From assembly GCF_001431625.1 (NCBI RefSeq), contig NZ_LLXT01000082.1:51739-115738 (forward strand): 64,000 nt of DNA. Reading direction: 5' to 3'. This document shows, one piece after another, positions 17,255 through 26,032 of this stretch (the stretch's first letter is position 1; every line of letters starts with the position of its first letter). Both the position numbers and the translations under genes were made by a program. The DNA is from Stenotrophomonas geniculata ATCC 19374 = JCM 13324. Its GTDB lineage: Bacteria > Pseudomonadota > Gammaproteobacteria > Xanthomonadales > Xanthomonadaceae. The notes under the pieces were generated by a model. It did not search any database and was not told the origin of the DNA. It worked only from the letters and a program-made list of their open reading frames with translations.

Positions 17255-17737
17255 TTACGCCGCCTGCAGCAACCCGCGTTCGATCAACCACGCCCGCGCA
17301 TCCTCGGCGTCCTGTTCAAACCACGCCTTGGTGGATCCCAGCCGATACGTATACCCCCAGGCATCCATGTCGGCCATCAGCCGCGCAGTGCCAACACCCG
17401 GTAGCTGCCCGGCCAGCACGATCTGCAGGTAGCAGGTGGCATCTTCCTCGGCCACCGAGTCGGTGGCGTCGGTATGCACCCGCGCACGCCGCTCCGGCGG
17501 CAGCACGATCAGGTGGCAGGCTTCGTGCAGCATCGAATGCACGGGAGTGTCGTCGCGCACATACACGTTGCTGGCGATGATGCCGGCCTCGGGCTCGCCC
17601 CAGTAGCTGCCGGGAATCGCTTCACCGGCCGCGACGTGGTGCAGCCGCAGGCCATGCGCGGCGAGCAGGCGCTGCGCATCGGCGAAGGCGATGTCGCCCA
17701 CGCAGGTGATGTCCACGGCGGTTGTCGTATCGGTCAT
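17255..17737 (-). CDS. HExxH-containing protein, possible zinc metalloprotease
   Basis: Function not recognised. The 160 residues contain HEACH (H71, E72, H75) and, about 28 residues later, EEDATCYLQ. HExxH with a downstream E-x-x-A resembles the gluzincin arrangement of ImmA/IrrE-like proteins, but I see no helix-turn-helix and the similarity is only by motif. It follows minE by 44 bp in the same direction and could be the last gene of the min operon. I chose the ATG at 17737 (GAGGCG upstream); an ATG at 17758 is possible. No signal peptide, so cytoplasmic. Confidence 0.7.
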   Translation of the reverse strand: MTDTTTAVDITCVGDIAFADAQRLLAAHGLRLHHVAAGEAIPGSYWGEPEAGIIASNVYVRDDTPVHSMLHEACHLIVLPPERRARVHTDATDSVAEEDATCYLQIVLAGQLPGVGTARLMADMDAWGYTYRLGSTKAWFEQDAEDARAWLIERGLLQAA

Positions 17738-17781
17738 GCGGTTGGGCGCCTCGCCCATGCAGGCACGGGCGGGGCAGGAGA

Positions 17782-18042
17782 TCAGGGTTTGTCCGGGCCT
17801 TCAGGCAGCGCCACGGAGATGTCCAGCACGTCGTGCTGGCCATCTTTCACCAGGTCGACCTTCACCGCATCGACGTCGATGTTCACGTACTTCTTGATCA
17901 CTTCCAGCAGCTCACGCTGCAGCAGCGGCAGGTAATCGGGGCCGCCACGGTTGCTGCGTTCCTGCGCGATGATGATCTGCAGGCGGTTCTTGGCGGTTTC
18001 GGCGGTGGTCTTCTTCGCTTTGAGGAAATCAAACAGGCCCAT
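17782..18042 (-). CDS. minE: Cell-division topological specificity factor MinE
   Basis: Drives MinD off the membrane and sets the pole-to-pole oscillation that places the division site at mid-cell. The 86 residues match E. coli MinE (88). The N-terminal membrane and MinD-contact part is [20 protein letters not shown], followed by [10 protein letters not shown] and the dimer domain ([17 protein letters not shown]). It lies 2 bp after the minD stop, so translation is probably coupled. Confidence 0.97.
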   Translation of the reverse strand: MGLFDFLKAKKTTAETAKNRLQIIIAQERSNRGGPDYLPLLQRELLEVIKKYVNIDVDAVKVDLVKDGQHDVLDISVALPEGPDKP

Positions 18043-18044
18043 GC

Positions 18045-18854
18045 TTACCCTCCGAACAGCTTGCTGAAGAAGCCCTTCTTCTCGACGTTGGTGAAGCGCA
18101 TCGGGCGTTCTTCGCCGAGGATGCGCGCGACGGCGTCGTCGTAGGCCTGGCCGGCAGCGGACTCGACATCCAGGATGACCGGCTCGCCCTTGTTGGAGGC
18201 GTTGAGCACGTCACCCGACTCGGGGATCACGCCAATCGCCTTCAGGCCGAGCACTTCCTCGACGTCGGCGATGCTGAGCATCTCGCCACTTTCCACGCGC
18301 AGCGGGGTGTAGCGGGTCAGCAGCAGGAAGGCCGGCACGTCCTGGCCGGACTCGGCCTTGTGGGTCTTCGAATCGAGCAGGCCGATGATGCGGTCCGAGT
18401 CGCGCACCGACGACACTTCCGGGTTTACCACCACCACGGCGCGGTCGGCGAAGTACATCGCCAGGAAGGCGCCCTTCTCGATGCCGGCCGGGGAATCGCA
18501 GATGATGTAATCGAAACCGTCGGCGGCCAGGTCCTTCAGGACCTTGCCCACGCCTTCCTGGGTCAGTGCGTCCTTGTCGCGGGTCTGCGAGGCGGCCAGC
18601 ACGTACAGGTTCTCGAAGCGCTTGTCCTTGATCAGGGCCTGCTTGAGGGTCGCTTCGCCGTGCACGACGTTGACGAAGTCGTACACCACGCGGCGTTCGC
18701 AGCCCATGATCAGGTCGAGGTTGCGCAGGCCGACGTCGAAGTCGATCACCGCCACCTTCTTGCCGCGCCGTGCCAGGCCGCAGGCCAGGCTCGCGCTGGA
18801 AGTGGTCTTGCCGACGCCGCCCTTGCCGGAGGTGACTACGATGATTTCAGCCAA
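18045..18854 (-). CDS. minD: Septum-site determining ATPase MinD (TTG start)
   Basis: Membrane-binding ParA-type ATPase that recruits MinC and responds to MinE. It has 269 residues, one fewer than in E. coli. The deviant Walker A is GKGGVGKT (residues 10-17). The C-terminal amphipathic membrane helix is near FSKLFGG. The conserved N-terminus [12 protein letters not shown] is directly preceded by TTG at 18854 with GGAG seven bases upstream. No ATG or GTG fits, so initiation is at TTG. It lies between minC and minE. Confidence 0.96.
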   Translation of the reverse strand: MAEIIVVTSGKGGVGKTTSSASLACGLARRGKKVAVIDFDVGLRNLDLIMGCERRVVYDFVNVVHGEATLKQALIKDKRFENLYVLAASQTRDKDALTQEGVGKVLKDLAADGFDYIICDSPAGIEKGAFLAMYFADRAVVVVNPEVSSVRDSDRIIGLLDSKTHKAESGQDVPAFLLLTRYTPLRVESGEMLSIADVEEVLGLKAIGVIPESGDVLNASNKGEPVILDVESAAGQAYDDAVARILGEERPMRFTNVEKKGFFSKLFGG

Positions 18855-18891
18855 AGGACTTCTCCTGGTTCTGCATGAGTTTGGAGCTGCG

Positions 18892-19680
18892 TCAGTCCAG
18901 CGCAGCGATCTTGATCTGGTCCTGTTCCAGCCACACCTGCACGGCTTTGCCGCGCAGGTTGTCCGGGACATCGTCCAGTACCTTGTAGTGGCCTGCAATG
19001 GCCACCAGTTCCGCATGGAAATCACGGCAGAAAATGCGTGCCGCGGTGTTGCCCTGGGCCCCTGCCAGCGCGCGGCCGCGCAGGGTGCCGTAGATATGGA
19101 TGCTGCCGTCGGCGATGACTTCGGCGCCGGCACCGACGGTGGCCATCACGGTCAGGTCGCAGTTCTCAGCGTACAGCTGCTGGCCCGAACGCACGTTGCC
19201 CAGCTGCATGCGGCCGGGTTGCGGTGCGGCGGCGTCGGCGACCTTGGCCACCGGCGTGGCCGGCGCCGGCTTCGGTTCGGCACGGGCCGCGCGACGCGGT
19301 TCAGGCGCGGACGGCGGCGGAGCCGGCTCGGCCTCGGCACGCTCGTACTGGGCGCGGAATTTGGCCAGCAGGGGCAGCCCGAGCTGCTGCGAGAGCAGGT
19401 CGACCGCGCTGGTGCCATAGGCCAACGCCACCGGCAGCACGCCGGCACTGCGCAGGCCATCGACCAGCGCCTGCGCGGTAGCCACGTCCGGCACCTGGCT
19501 CAGGCCGCCGAAGTCGAGGATCACCGCCGCGCGGCCGAACAGTTTCGGCGCACGGGTGACGCGTTCACGCATTTCCTGCACAAGGCGCTCGACATCAAGG
19601 GTGCGGATGCGCAGGTTGGCGACGCCCACCTGGCCGATCTTCAGTTCACCGGCCTGTTCGTAATCGAAATTCACCGCCAC
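18892..19680 (-). CDS. minC: Septum-site determining protein MinC (GTG start)
   Basis: Inhibitor of FtsZ assembly, brought to the poles by MinD. The 262 residues comprise an N-terminal FtsZ-inhibiting domain (about 1-110), a Pro/Ala-rich linker (about 115-150) and the C-terminal beta-helix domain (VRSGQQLYAENCDLTVMAT...HIYGTLRGRALAG). The longer linker explains the excess over the E. coli length (231). The family N-terminus (VNFDYEQAGELKIGQ) is directly preceded by GTG at 19680, with GGGGA seven bases upstream. That GTG is 2 bp from the stop of the upstream acetyltransferase gene. Confidence 0.95.
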   Translation of the reverse strand: MAVNFDYEQAGELKIGQVGVANLRIRTLDVERLVQEMRERVTRAPKLFGRAAVILDFGGLSQVPDVATAQALVDGLRSAGVLPVALAYGTSAVDLLSQQLGLPLLAKFRAQYERAEAEPAPPPSAPEPRRAARAEPKPAPATPVAKVADAAAPQPGRMQLGNVRSGQQLYAENCDLTVMATVGAGAEVIADGSIHIYGTLRGRALAGAQGNTAARIFCRDFHAELVAIAGHYKVLDDVPDNLRGKAVQVWLEQDQIKIAALD

Positions 19681-19682
19681 GC

Positions 19683-20279
19683 TCAGGTCCCCGTCGGCCG
19701 CTGTGCCTGTGCCGGCAGCTGCCGGGCACGTGTCCATGCCACATCCGGCAGCTTGCCGCCGTAGGTCTCCTGGACCCACGGGTAGCTGCACAGTTCCTTG
19801 GCCAGCATGCTGGCGCGCACATCGACCTGCGGCATGGTGTTCTGGCCCAGCTCGCGGAAGCCGAAGCTGCCGTGGAAGAGCAGGGCGGCATCGGCGCCAT
19901 GGTCGAGGAAGACTTCGCAGGTCATCTGCGGGTAGCGCAGCTCGGCGAAGCTCTGCGCGTCGGCATAGAACGCACGGCCGACGCCACCGCCACGACGGCG
20001 GCTGGCGACCACGATGCGGTCGATATAGAAGAACGGGGTGTCCAGCTGCTGCTTGAACCAGGCGAAGTTGCTGCTGTCGTGCTGGCTGTCGCTGCCGAAG
20101 CCGATCAGGAAACCGGCCAGGTTGCCGTCGCGCTCGGCGACGCGGAAATACTCAGCGGTTTCGTAGAACAGGCGCAGGCGGGCCGCATCCAGGGGAAGGA
20201 TGGCCAGGCCAGCGTTGTTGTTCAAAGCCAGGACGGAATCGAGCTCGTGCTCGCGCACGTCGCGGATGACAATCGACAT
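19683..20279 (-). CDS. GNAT family N-acetyltransferase upstream of minC
   Basis: Single-domain acetyltransferase of 198 residues. The acetyl-CoA-binding block is IDRIVVASRRRGGGVGRAFYADA, and FHGSFGFRELGQ is the typical C-terminal turn. The ATG at 20279 has GGAG about six bases upstream. Its stop lies 2 bp before minC, so the two are probably translated from one message. The substrate is unknown. A link to cell division is inferred only from this coupling. Confidence 0.85.
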   Translation of the reverse strand: MSIVIRDVREHELDSVLALNNNAGLAILPLDAARLRLFYETAEYFRVAERDGNLAGFLIGFGSDSQHDSSNFAWFKQQLDTPFFYIDRIVVASRRRGGGVGRAFYADAQSFAELRYPQMTCEVFLDHGADAALLFHGSFGFRELGQNTMPQVDVRASMLAKELCSYPWVQETYGGKLPDVAWTRARQLPAQAQRPTGT

Positions 20280-20432
20280 TGTGACTCCGTGGGGTAACGC
20301 GGTTGGTCCGTCAAATTGGACCCTGCGCACGATTATTGCATGCCCGGGGTGGGCTGCGGCATGAACAGGGGGCCGCAGATGCATGACTTCCGTGGGAGTG
20401 CGCGACGCAGGCCGGGCCCGTAGAGTGCTGGC

Positions 20433-21635
20433 ATGTTGGGAGTCCTCAGCCATACCCGCGTCCTCCGTCTGGCCGGCCTGTTTACCTGGGTCATGGTCGG
20501 CCTGCCACTGGCGTACTCGCAGTTCGAGAACCTGCACAGCCGCAGCGATATGGGCAGCTGGGCGATCCTGCTGTTCGTCGCCTACCTGTCCTTCGGCGCC
20601 GCGTACTACTGGCTGACCCGCCTCCTGCGCAGCGACAGCGACAGTCACACCACCTGGCTGGACCGCGGCCTGCTGCTGCTGCTGACGGTTTCGGCGCTCG
20701 GCGTCAGCTACCTCAGTGGTTCCGGCCTTGGCAGCATCCTGATGATGGTGGCTGCCGGCGTCATTCCGTGGATGCTGTCGGCGCGCCTGTGCGTGCTGTG
20801 GCTGCTGGTCAGCCAGCTGGCGGTGGCCCCGGTCTATTACATGCTGCTGCACTTCCCGCTGTTCGAAGCCGTGATGCAATCGCTGCTGTATGGCGGCTTT
20901 TCCATGTTCATCTTCGTGACCAGCCTTGTCGCGCGACAGCAGACCCAGGCCCGCGACGAGCAGCGAAGGCTCAATTCGGAGCTGCGCGCCACCCGCGCCC
21001 TGCTGGCCGAAAGCGCCCGGGTCAATGAGCGAACCCGCATTTCGCGTGAGCTGCACGATCTTCTGGGGCATCAGCTGACTGCGCTGACCCTGAACCTGGA
21101 AGTGGCCGGCCACCTGGCCGAGGGCCAGGCGCTGGACCATGTGAAGCGCTCGCACGCCCTGGCCAAGCTGTTGCTGGGCAACGTGCGCGAGGTGGTCAGC
21201 CAGCTGCGTGAGACCGGCGCCATCGATCTGGCCGCGGCACTGCGCCCGCTGACCGAGAATGTGCCTTCGCTGGACATCCAGCTGGACATCGAGGATCCGC
21301 TGAACGTGGAGGACCCGCAGAGGGCCCACGTGCTGCTGCGCTGCACCCAGGAGATCATCACCAACGCGGTGCGCCACGCCGGCGCCCGCCACCTGTGGAT
21401 CAAGGTGTACCGTGAAGCCCCCGACCGGGTGGTGGTGGAGGCCCGCGACGACGGTGTCGGCGCGGATATGGTCAATGTGGGCAATGGCTTGCGCGGCATG
21501 CGCGAGCGCCTGCAACAATGTGGTGGCCAGCTGCAGGTCGAAACCCGCCCCGGTGAAGGCTTCCGGTTGCGGGCGACGGTGCCGGCAACGGTGCTGGCGG
21601 CCACCCTTACCAAGGTTCCTGAAGGAGTGCGTTGA
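20433..21635 (+). CDS. Sensor histidine kinase, DesK/NarL-partner type
   Basis: Membrane sensor of 400 residues with about six hydrophobic segments in residues 10-165 and no periplasmic loop of note, so it probably senses the membrane or a small molecule. A coiled stretch (168-200) leads to the HisKA_3 dimerisation region with RISRELHDLLGHQL, where His208 should be phosphorylated. The ATPase domain carries EIITNAVRHAGA (N box), DDGVGAD and GNGLRGMRERL (G boxes). The stop overlaps the start of the response-regulator gene. The signal is unknown. Confidence 0.9.
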   Translation: MLGVLSHTRVLRLAGLFTWVMVGLPLAYSQFENLHSRSDMGSWAILLFVAYLSFGAAYYWLTRLLRSDSDSHTTWLDRGLLLLLTVSALGVSYLSGSGLGSILMMVAAGVIPWMLSARLCVLWLLVSQLAVAPVYYMLLHFPLFEAVMQSLLYGGFSMFIFVTSLVARQQTQARDEQRRLNSELRATRALLAESARVNERTRISRELHDLLGHQLTALTLNLEVAGHLAEGQALDHVKRSHALAKLLLGNVREVVSQLRETGAIDLAAALRPLTENVPSLDIQLDIEDPLNVEDPQRAHVLLRCTQEIITNAVRHAGARHLWIKVYREAPDRVVVEARDDGVGADMVNVGNGLRGMRERLQQCGGQLQVETRPGEGFRLRATVPATVLAATLTKVPEGVR

Positions 21636-22276
21636 TGATTCGCGTCTGCCTGGTCGACGACCAAACCCTGGTGCGGCAGGGAATCCGCTCCCTGCTGGCG
21701 CTCGACGACGGTATCGAGGTGGTGGCCGAGGTCGGCGATGGCCGGCAGGCGGTCGAGCTGATACCGCAGGTGCGTCCCGACGTGGTGCTGATGGACATGC
21801 GCATGCCGGTGATGTCCGGGCTGGAGGCGCTGCAGGTGCTGTCGCGCCAGGAGCAGCTGCCGCCGACCATCATCCTCACCACCTTCGACGACGACCAGCT
21901 GGTGCTGGCCGGGCTCAAGGCCGGTGCCAAGGGCTACCTGCTCAAGGACGTGACCCTGGCGCAGCTGGTCGGTGCCATCCGCACCGTGGCCGAAGGCGGT
22001 TCGCTGGTGCAGCCGGCCGTGACCCAGCGCCTGCTGTCCGGCCTGGAGCACATGCGCAACGAGTTCGTCAGCCTGGACCGGCCGGACCCGTTGACCGACC
22101 GCGAGACCGAGATCCTGCGCCTGATGGCCAGTGGCTTCTCCAACAAGGAGATCGCCAATTCGCTGGGTGTGGCCGAAGGCACCATCAAGAACCACGTGTC
22201 CAACATCCTGTCCAAGCTGGGCGTGCGCGACCGTACGCGTGCCGTACTGAAGGCGTTCGAGCTTCAGCTGGTCTGA
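21635..22276 (+). CDS. NarL/FixJ-type response regulator
   Basis: DNA-binding regulator of 213 residues paired with the preceding kinase. The receiver domain (about 1-120) holds the acidic pair D8/D9, the phosphorylation site D54 in VVLMDMRMPVMSG, a Thr at the switch position and the conserved Lys in KGYLLKD. The C-terminal LuxR-type helix-turn-helix is LTDRETEILRLMASGFSNKEIA...GTIKNHVSNILSKLGV. The ATG at 21635 overlaps the kinase stop as TGATG, with GGAG seven bases upstream. Confidence 0.93.
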   Translation: MIRVCLVDDQTLVRQGIRSLLALDDGIEVVAEVGDGRQAVELIPQVRPDVVLMDMRMPVMSGLEALQVLSRQEQLPPTIILTTFDDDQLVLAGLKAGAKGYLLKDVTLAQLVGAIRTVAEGGSLVQPAVTQRLLSGLEHMRNEFVSLDRPDPLTDRETEILRLMASGFSNKEIANSLGVAEGTIKNHVSNILSKLGVRDRTRAVLKAFELQLV

Positions 22277-22510
22277 GGAAAACCTTTTCAGGACAATGAC
22301 TTGAGGCCCAGGCATGGCCCTCGGGTGGGGTTGCCCCCTACTTCACGGGTATCGGTATGCGGTACCCTTCGAATTCTTTGTCCATACAAATACGCAGCCG
22401 GCAGGGAAACCGGTGCGCCAATCCCGATAAACAATGCCCGCGAAGCCTGCTAGGATTGGCGCTTCGCTTCAATCAACCCGGCCGTGGGATCGGCCCCGGA
22501 GACTCTCTGA

Positions 22511-23584
22511 ATGACCCGTATTATCGAGTTCCTGATCGCCTTGGGGATCGTGGCTGGCCTGTTCGTCATCATTGGCGTATGTCTGCCGGGCGAGCGTCAC
22601 ATCACCGAAAGCATCGAGACCAACCGCAAGATGACGATCGTGTACGACACGGTCAGCAGCCTGCGCCGCTTCAAGGACTGGAACCCGCTGGTACTGCGCG
22701 ATCCCGCCGTTGAACTGAAGCTGTCCGGCCCGGCCTCCGGCGTCGGTGCCACTCTCGACTTCACCTCCAAGGACCTGGGCACCGGTTCCTGGAAGATCAC
22801 CGAAGCCGAAGAGAACAAGCGTGTTGCGATCGCCATCGATGACGCCACCAAGGGTCACGACAAGATCACCACCTTCACGCTGGAGCCGACCGGCAAGGGT
22901 GGCCGCAACGTCAAGATCACCCAGGACTACTCGGTGAAGTACGGCTTTGACCTGTTCGGCCGTTATGCAGGCCTGTATGTCAGCCGCCAGATCGGCGACG
23001 ACATCAAGATGGGTCTGTCGCGCATGGCCAACATGCTGGCCACCGTCCCGAACGTGGACTACCGCACCCCGGAAGCCCCGCTGACCGATCTGGGCATCGT
23101 CGACGTGCCGGCTGAAGACCTGCTGGTCGTCAACGCCGGTAACGTGGACCGTGGTCAGGACACGATCACCAAGTCCATCAAGGACAACCAGGAGTGGATC
23201 AAGCGCGTGATGGAGGCCAATGGCCTTGAAGCCGCCGGTCCGTTCCGCATCATCACCACCGACTTCGGTCAGGAAAAGTACGCCTTCGACATCGCCCAGC
23301 CGGTGAAGAAGAAGGGTGCTGAAGGTGCCACCGCTGAAGAGCTGACCGTCAAGATCGACGGTGGCGCTCCGGTCAAGTACGTGCATGTGGCTCCGCACCG
23401 TTCGGCGCATGCCGCCTACACCGGCCACATGGCGGGTCTGGACGTGGCCCGCAACGGTCTGCGTGCCTGGGCCGTGACTTCCGGCAACGAAGTGATCGAC
23501 CGTCCGTACGAAACCTGGAAGGACGGCATCGACAAGTCGTTCACCCCGGAAGGTACCTACGACATCTACTGGGCCGTCAAGTAA
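22511..23584 (+). CDS. Membrane-anchored SRPBCC / GyrI-like fusion protein
   Basis: The 357 residues fall into three parts: an N-terminal transmembrane anchor (IIEFLIALGIVAGLFVIIGVCL), a SRPBCC polyketide-cyclase-like ligand-binding domain (about 28-170), and a C-terminal effector-binding domain of the GyrI/AraC type (about 190-357). Visible support for the last includes RPYETWKDGIDKSF and GTYDIYWAVK. Both domains are small-molecule binders, so it may sense or sequester a hydrophobic compound at the membrane. No function is established. The ATG at 22511 has GGAG nine bases upstream. It is monocistronic, ending in a strong terminator. Confidence 0.8.
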   Translation: MTRIIEFLIALGIVAGLFVIIGVCLPGERHITESIETNRKMTIVYDTVSSLRRFKDWNPLVLRDPAVELKLSGPASGVGATLDFTSKDLGTGSWKITEAEENKRVAIAIDDATKGHDKITTFTLEPTGKGGRNVKITQDYSVKYGFDLFGRYAGLYVSRQIGDDIKMGLSRMANMLATVPNVDYRTPEAPLTDLGIVDVPAEDLLVVNAGNVDRGQDTITKSIKDNQEWIKRVMEANGLEAAGPFRIITTDFGQEKYAFDIAQPVKKKGAEGATAEELTVKIDGGAPVKYVHVAPHRSAHAAYTGHMAGLDVARNGLRAWAVTSGNEVIDRPYETWKDGIDKSFTPEGTYDIYWAVK

Positions 23585-23617
23585 GCTTCGGCTGACCCAT
23601 GTAGTGTTGGACACGAA

Positions 23618-23649
23618 AACGCGCCGCTCATTGCGGCGCGTTTTTTTTC
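23618..23649 (+). terminator. Rho-independent terminator
   Basis: Stem AACGCGCCGC with its complement across a short loop, followed by eight T. Confidence 0.95.
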
Positions 23650-23687
23650 ATCTGGCGCCCGGCAAGGGCGCTGCGCAAGGAGCCCAC

Positions 23688-24059
23688 ATGTTCAATCTCG
23701 AACGTCGCGCACGTAAGCCTTCGCTGCTGGCCTGCCTGGGTGCGCTGCTGGCCGCCGTCTCGATCGGCCTGTCGGCCTACGCCTCGCACGGTGTGGCCGA
23801 CCCGCTGGCGCAGCAGCATCTGAACATGGCGGCGCTGTATGCGTTCGCGCATGGTGCGGTACTGGTGGCGCTCGGACCGCGCGCGCAGGGAGCGATCGCG
23901 CATCTGGCGCTGTACTTGCTGCTGCTGGGAGTGCTGCTGTTTTCCGGCAGCCTGGTGGGCGGCGCGTTGTGGCAGTGGCCGACGCGGATGGCACCGATTG
24001 GCGGCACCAGCATGATGGCCGGATGGGTGTTGCTGGGGATCAATGCGTTGAGGCGGTGA
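23688..24059 (+). CDS. DUF423 family small membrane protein (YgdD-like)
   Basis: A small inner-membrane protein of 123 residues with four hydrophobic segments. The conserved AAVSIGLSAYASHG, then FSGSLVGGAL and PIGGTSMMAGWVLL, fit DUF423. The function of the family is unknown. The ATG at 23688 has AAGGAG seven bases upstream. Confidence 0.88.
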   Translation: MFNLERRARKPSLLACLGALLAAVSIGLSAYASHGVADPLAQQHLNMAALYAFAHGAVLVALGPRAQGAIAHLALYLLLLGVLLFSGSLVGGALWQWPTRMAPIGGTSMMAGWVLLGINALRR

Positions 24060-24107
24060 CGGCAGCGGAGATCGGCCAAGCACGACACCGCTGCGCCGTC
24101 AGCTTCT

Positions 24108-24130
24108 GTAGAGCCGAGCCATGCTCGGCT
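24108..24130. repeat. Single SMAG palindrome
   Basis: GTAGAGCCGAGCC ATGCTCGGCT, between the convergent DUF423 and VanY-type genes. Confidence 0.75.
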
Positions 24131-24218
24131 TCGAGCGAAGCGACCCGCTTTTGTCTTTGCTCTCTTGTTCCATCCTGCGGCCATGCACTGATTGCCCCAG
24201 GCTTTCGCCACGAGGGGC

Positions 24219-25028
24219 TCAGCCGTTGGCCGGCTTCCAGCACCAGTGCCACGGTTCGTAGACGATTCCGTGCGGGTTGTCGCGGGGGTAGCTCAGATGG
24301 AAGCCGTGTTCACCGGCATGGGCCTGCAGCCACGCGAACGCGTCGGTGGCTTCGAACGATTCTTCGGCCGGCGCGTCGCCCGGCGTGCCGATGTCCAGCG
24401 CGTGGCCGCTGTGGTGTTCGCTGAACCCCGGTGCGGCATTCACCTTCAGGATCTCTGCCACGCTCAAGCCGCGCGCCAGCTTCCGTTCGAAGATGCCCAG
24501 CTGGTAGGCATGGCTGCGGAAGCCGGAGATCGCGTCCAGCGCAATTCCGTCCTGTGCCGCGTGCAGTTGCATCCGCCGCCAGCCCTGCGCGGCGCCACGG
24601 CGCAGCCACAACGGGCGGGCGAAGCGGTCGCGACCGGCGAAGTGCAGCAGGCACGGTTCGGATTCCAGCGGCAAGCCGCTGCCGTCCGCGTAGCGCTGTG
24701 CATCCAGGCCAAGCTGCTGCAGGCGCTGCTGCAACCCGGCCAGCGGCAGCCATTGTTCTTCCAGCCCGGCGGCGAAGGGCCGCGCTGCCGCGGCATCCAG
24801 CAGCGCCAGTGCTTCCTCGACCCCGGGCTCGCGTTGCAGGCGCGGCACCATGGCGTGCACACCCTGCGCCAGTACCGCCGCCAGGTAGCGACCATCGCGC
24901 TTGCGCCGCAGCACCCAGTGCGCCTGCGACAGCAGGCGTGCATCCAGGTTGCTGCGTGCACGCAGCAGGTGGGCGGGCCACAGCTCGATGGCCTCGGTAT
25001 TGATCAGCAGGGGGGCGCGTCGTTGCAT
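24219..25028 (-). CDS. VanY-type D-alanyl-D-alanine carboxypeptidase (M15B)
   Basis: Zinc carboxypeptidase that would trim terminal D-Ala from cell-wall peptides. The 269 residues contain SGFRSHAYQLGIF (168-180), the zinc motif SEHHSGHALD with H205 and D212, and EPWHW with E258 and H261. These are the M15 ligands and the catalytic Glu. The N-terminal 120 residues are an extra domain of unknown role. No signal peptide is visible, so it either acts in the cytoplasm on recycled muropeptides or leaves by another route. It is the last gene of the SPFH operon, 9 bp after the PH-like gene. Confidence 0.85.
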   Translation of the reverse strand: MQRRAPLLINTEAIELWPAHLLRARSNLDARLLSQAHWVLRRKRDGRYLAAVLAQGVHAMVPRLQREPGVEEALALLDAAAARPFAAGLEEQWLPLAGLQQRLQQLGLDAQRYADGSGLPLESEPCLLHFAGRDRFARPLWLRRGAAQGWRRMQLHAAQDGIALDAISGFRSHAYQLGIFERKLARGLSVAEILKVNAAPGFSEHHSGHALDIGTPGDAPAEESFEATDAFAWLQAHAGEHGFHLSYPRDNPHGIVYEPWHWCWKPANG

Positions 25029-25037
25029 CGCCGCAGC

Positions 25038-25628
25038 TTACTGCCGTGGCGCCGACGCGGCCACCTTGCGCAGTGCATCGAGTAGGGCCTGCGGCCGGTC
25101 CACGCTGAGCAGCGTGCTGCCATCACTGACCGGCAGGGCGAGGACGCGCGCACGGTCGGTGACCAGGGCGAAGCCCTTGCCGCCGCCCTGCAGGCGGAAG
25201 TGGCCCGAGTAGAAGCCCGGCATTGAATAGCCATTGGTTTTGACACGGATGCCGTAGCGGCGGTCACGCTGCAGGTCGACCACCTCGGCCTGGTCCAGCC
25301 GCAGCTGCGCCACCGGCACGCGCCGCCGATACATCGTCGAGCGCACGTCCAGCACGTTGCCGGCCAGCGCCACGCGGCGGCGGAAGAATGCGGCTCCCAG
25401 CCCGACAGCGAGTACAGCGATGACGATCAGGCTCCATGCCGCACTGCCGCCCATCCGGAACCAGGGCGGCGACAGCGTCACTTCGATCCAGGGGGCGCCT
25501 GCCGGTGCCTTGTACAGCTGTGCGTACAGGCAGGCCACGAAGGCAGCCAGCAGCGGCAGCACGATCCAGAGCACGCGCAGCGGCGAGCTCTCGGCCACGT
25601 CAAAGGGTTTGGGGTCGCTGCCGCCCAT
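25038..25628 (-). CDS. PH-domain-like membrane protein
   Basis: The 196 residues have two hydrophobic segments (about 18-38 and 62-84), followed by a beta-rich domain resembling a bacterial PH domain (RRRVALAGNVLDVRSTMYRRRVPVAQLRL). Family assignment is tentative. It lies 3 bp after the DUF4177 gene in the SPFH operon and probably works at the membrane with the SPFH protein. Confidence 0.7.
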   Translation of the reverse strand: MGGSDPKPFDVAESSPLRVLWIVLPLLAAFVACLYAQLYKAPAGAPWIEVTLSPPWFRMGGSAAWSLIVIAVLAVGLGAAFFRRRVALAGNVLDVRSTMYRRRVPVAQLRLDQAEVVDLQRDRRYGIRVKTNGYSMPGFYSGHFRLQGGGKGFALVTDRARVLALPVSDGSTLLSVDRPQALLDALRKVAASAPRQ

Positions 25629-25631
25629 GGT

Positions 25632-25811
25632 TCAGGCCTCCTTTTTGAACACCAGCATCGCCGGGCGCATCGGGGCCGGGATGATGACGTTGACCAGTTC
25701 CCAGCCAAGCTGGCCCTGGCGGGTCAGTTCACTCTGGATGTCCTCGGCCTTCAGGGTGCCCATCATCGTGGTCTTCACTTCGATGGTCTGGTAACTCCAG
25801 CGCGTGCTCAT
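25632..25811 (-). CDS. DUF4177 family small protein
   Basis: Only 59 residues. The pattern [14 protein letters not shown]...[13 protein letters not shown]...AMLVFKK matches the short DUF4177 fold (one strand, a helix with GWELV, then strands). Function unknown. Its ATG overlaps the stop of the upstream ribbon-helix-helix gene (ATGA), with AAGGA close by, so the two are translationally coupled. Confidence 0.82.
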   Translation of the reverse strand: MSTRWSYQTIEVKTTMMGTLKAEDIQSELTRQGQLGWELVNVIIPAPMRPAMLVFKKEA

Positions 25812-25987
25812 TCCTTGTCCTCCGGCGATGGCGTGGGTTTCGGCAGGCGTCCTGCCCTGCGCAGGGCGTCGCGCAGCACGTATTCGATCTGCGCGTTGAG
25901 GCTGCGCAGCTCGTCGTCGGCCCAGCGCTGCGCCGCGGCCAGGACCTCGGCGTTGATGCGCAGCGGATAGGCTTTCTTCTCACTCAT
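25808..25987 (-). CDS. Arc/CopG-like ribbon-helix-helix DNA-binding protein
   Basis: A 59-residue protein with the ribbon-helix-helix layout: a basic strand ([16 protein letters not shown]), a helix, and [19 protein letters not shown] as the second helix, typical of Arc-like repressors. The start at 25987 has AGGAG five bases upstream. It lies 45 bp after the SPFH gene. A likely role is autoregulation of the operon through the tandem TGATATC sites upstream of it. Confidence 0.85.
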   Translation of the reverse strand: MSEKKAYPLRINAEVLAAAQRWADDELRSLNAQIEYVLRDALRRAGRLPKPTPSPEDKE

Positions 25988-26032
25988 GGGGGCTCCTGGC
26001 GGGGCGGTGGGGCGCCCCGTTGCGAGTGTGGC

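Noticed and set aside
20280..21518. N-terminal extension of the GNAT gene upstream of minC
   Set aside because: The extension is antisense to the histidine kinase and lacks family similarity; a good ribosome binding site exists at 20279.
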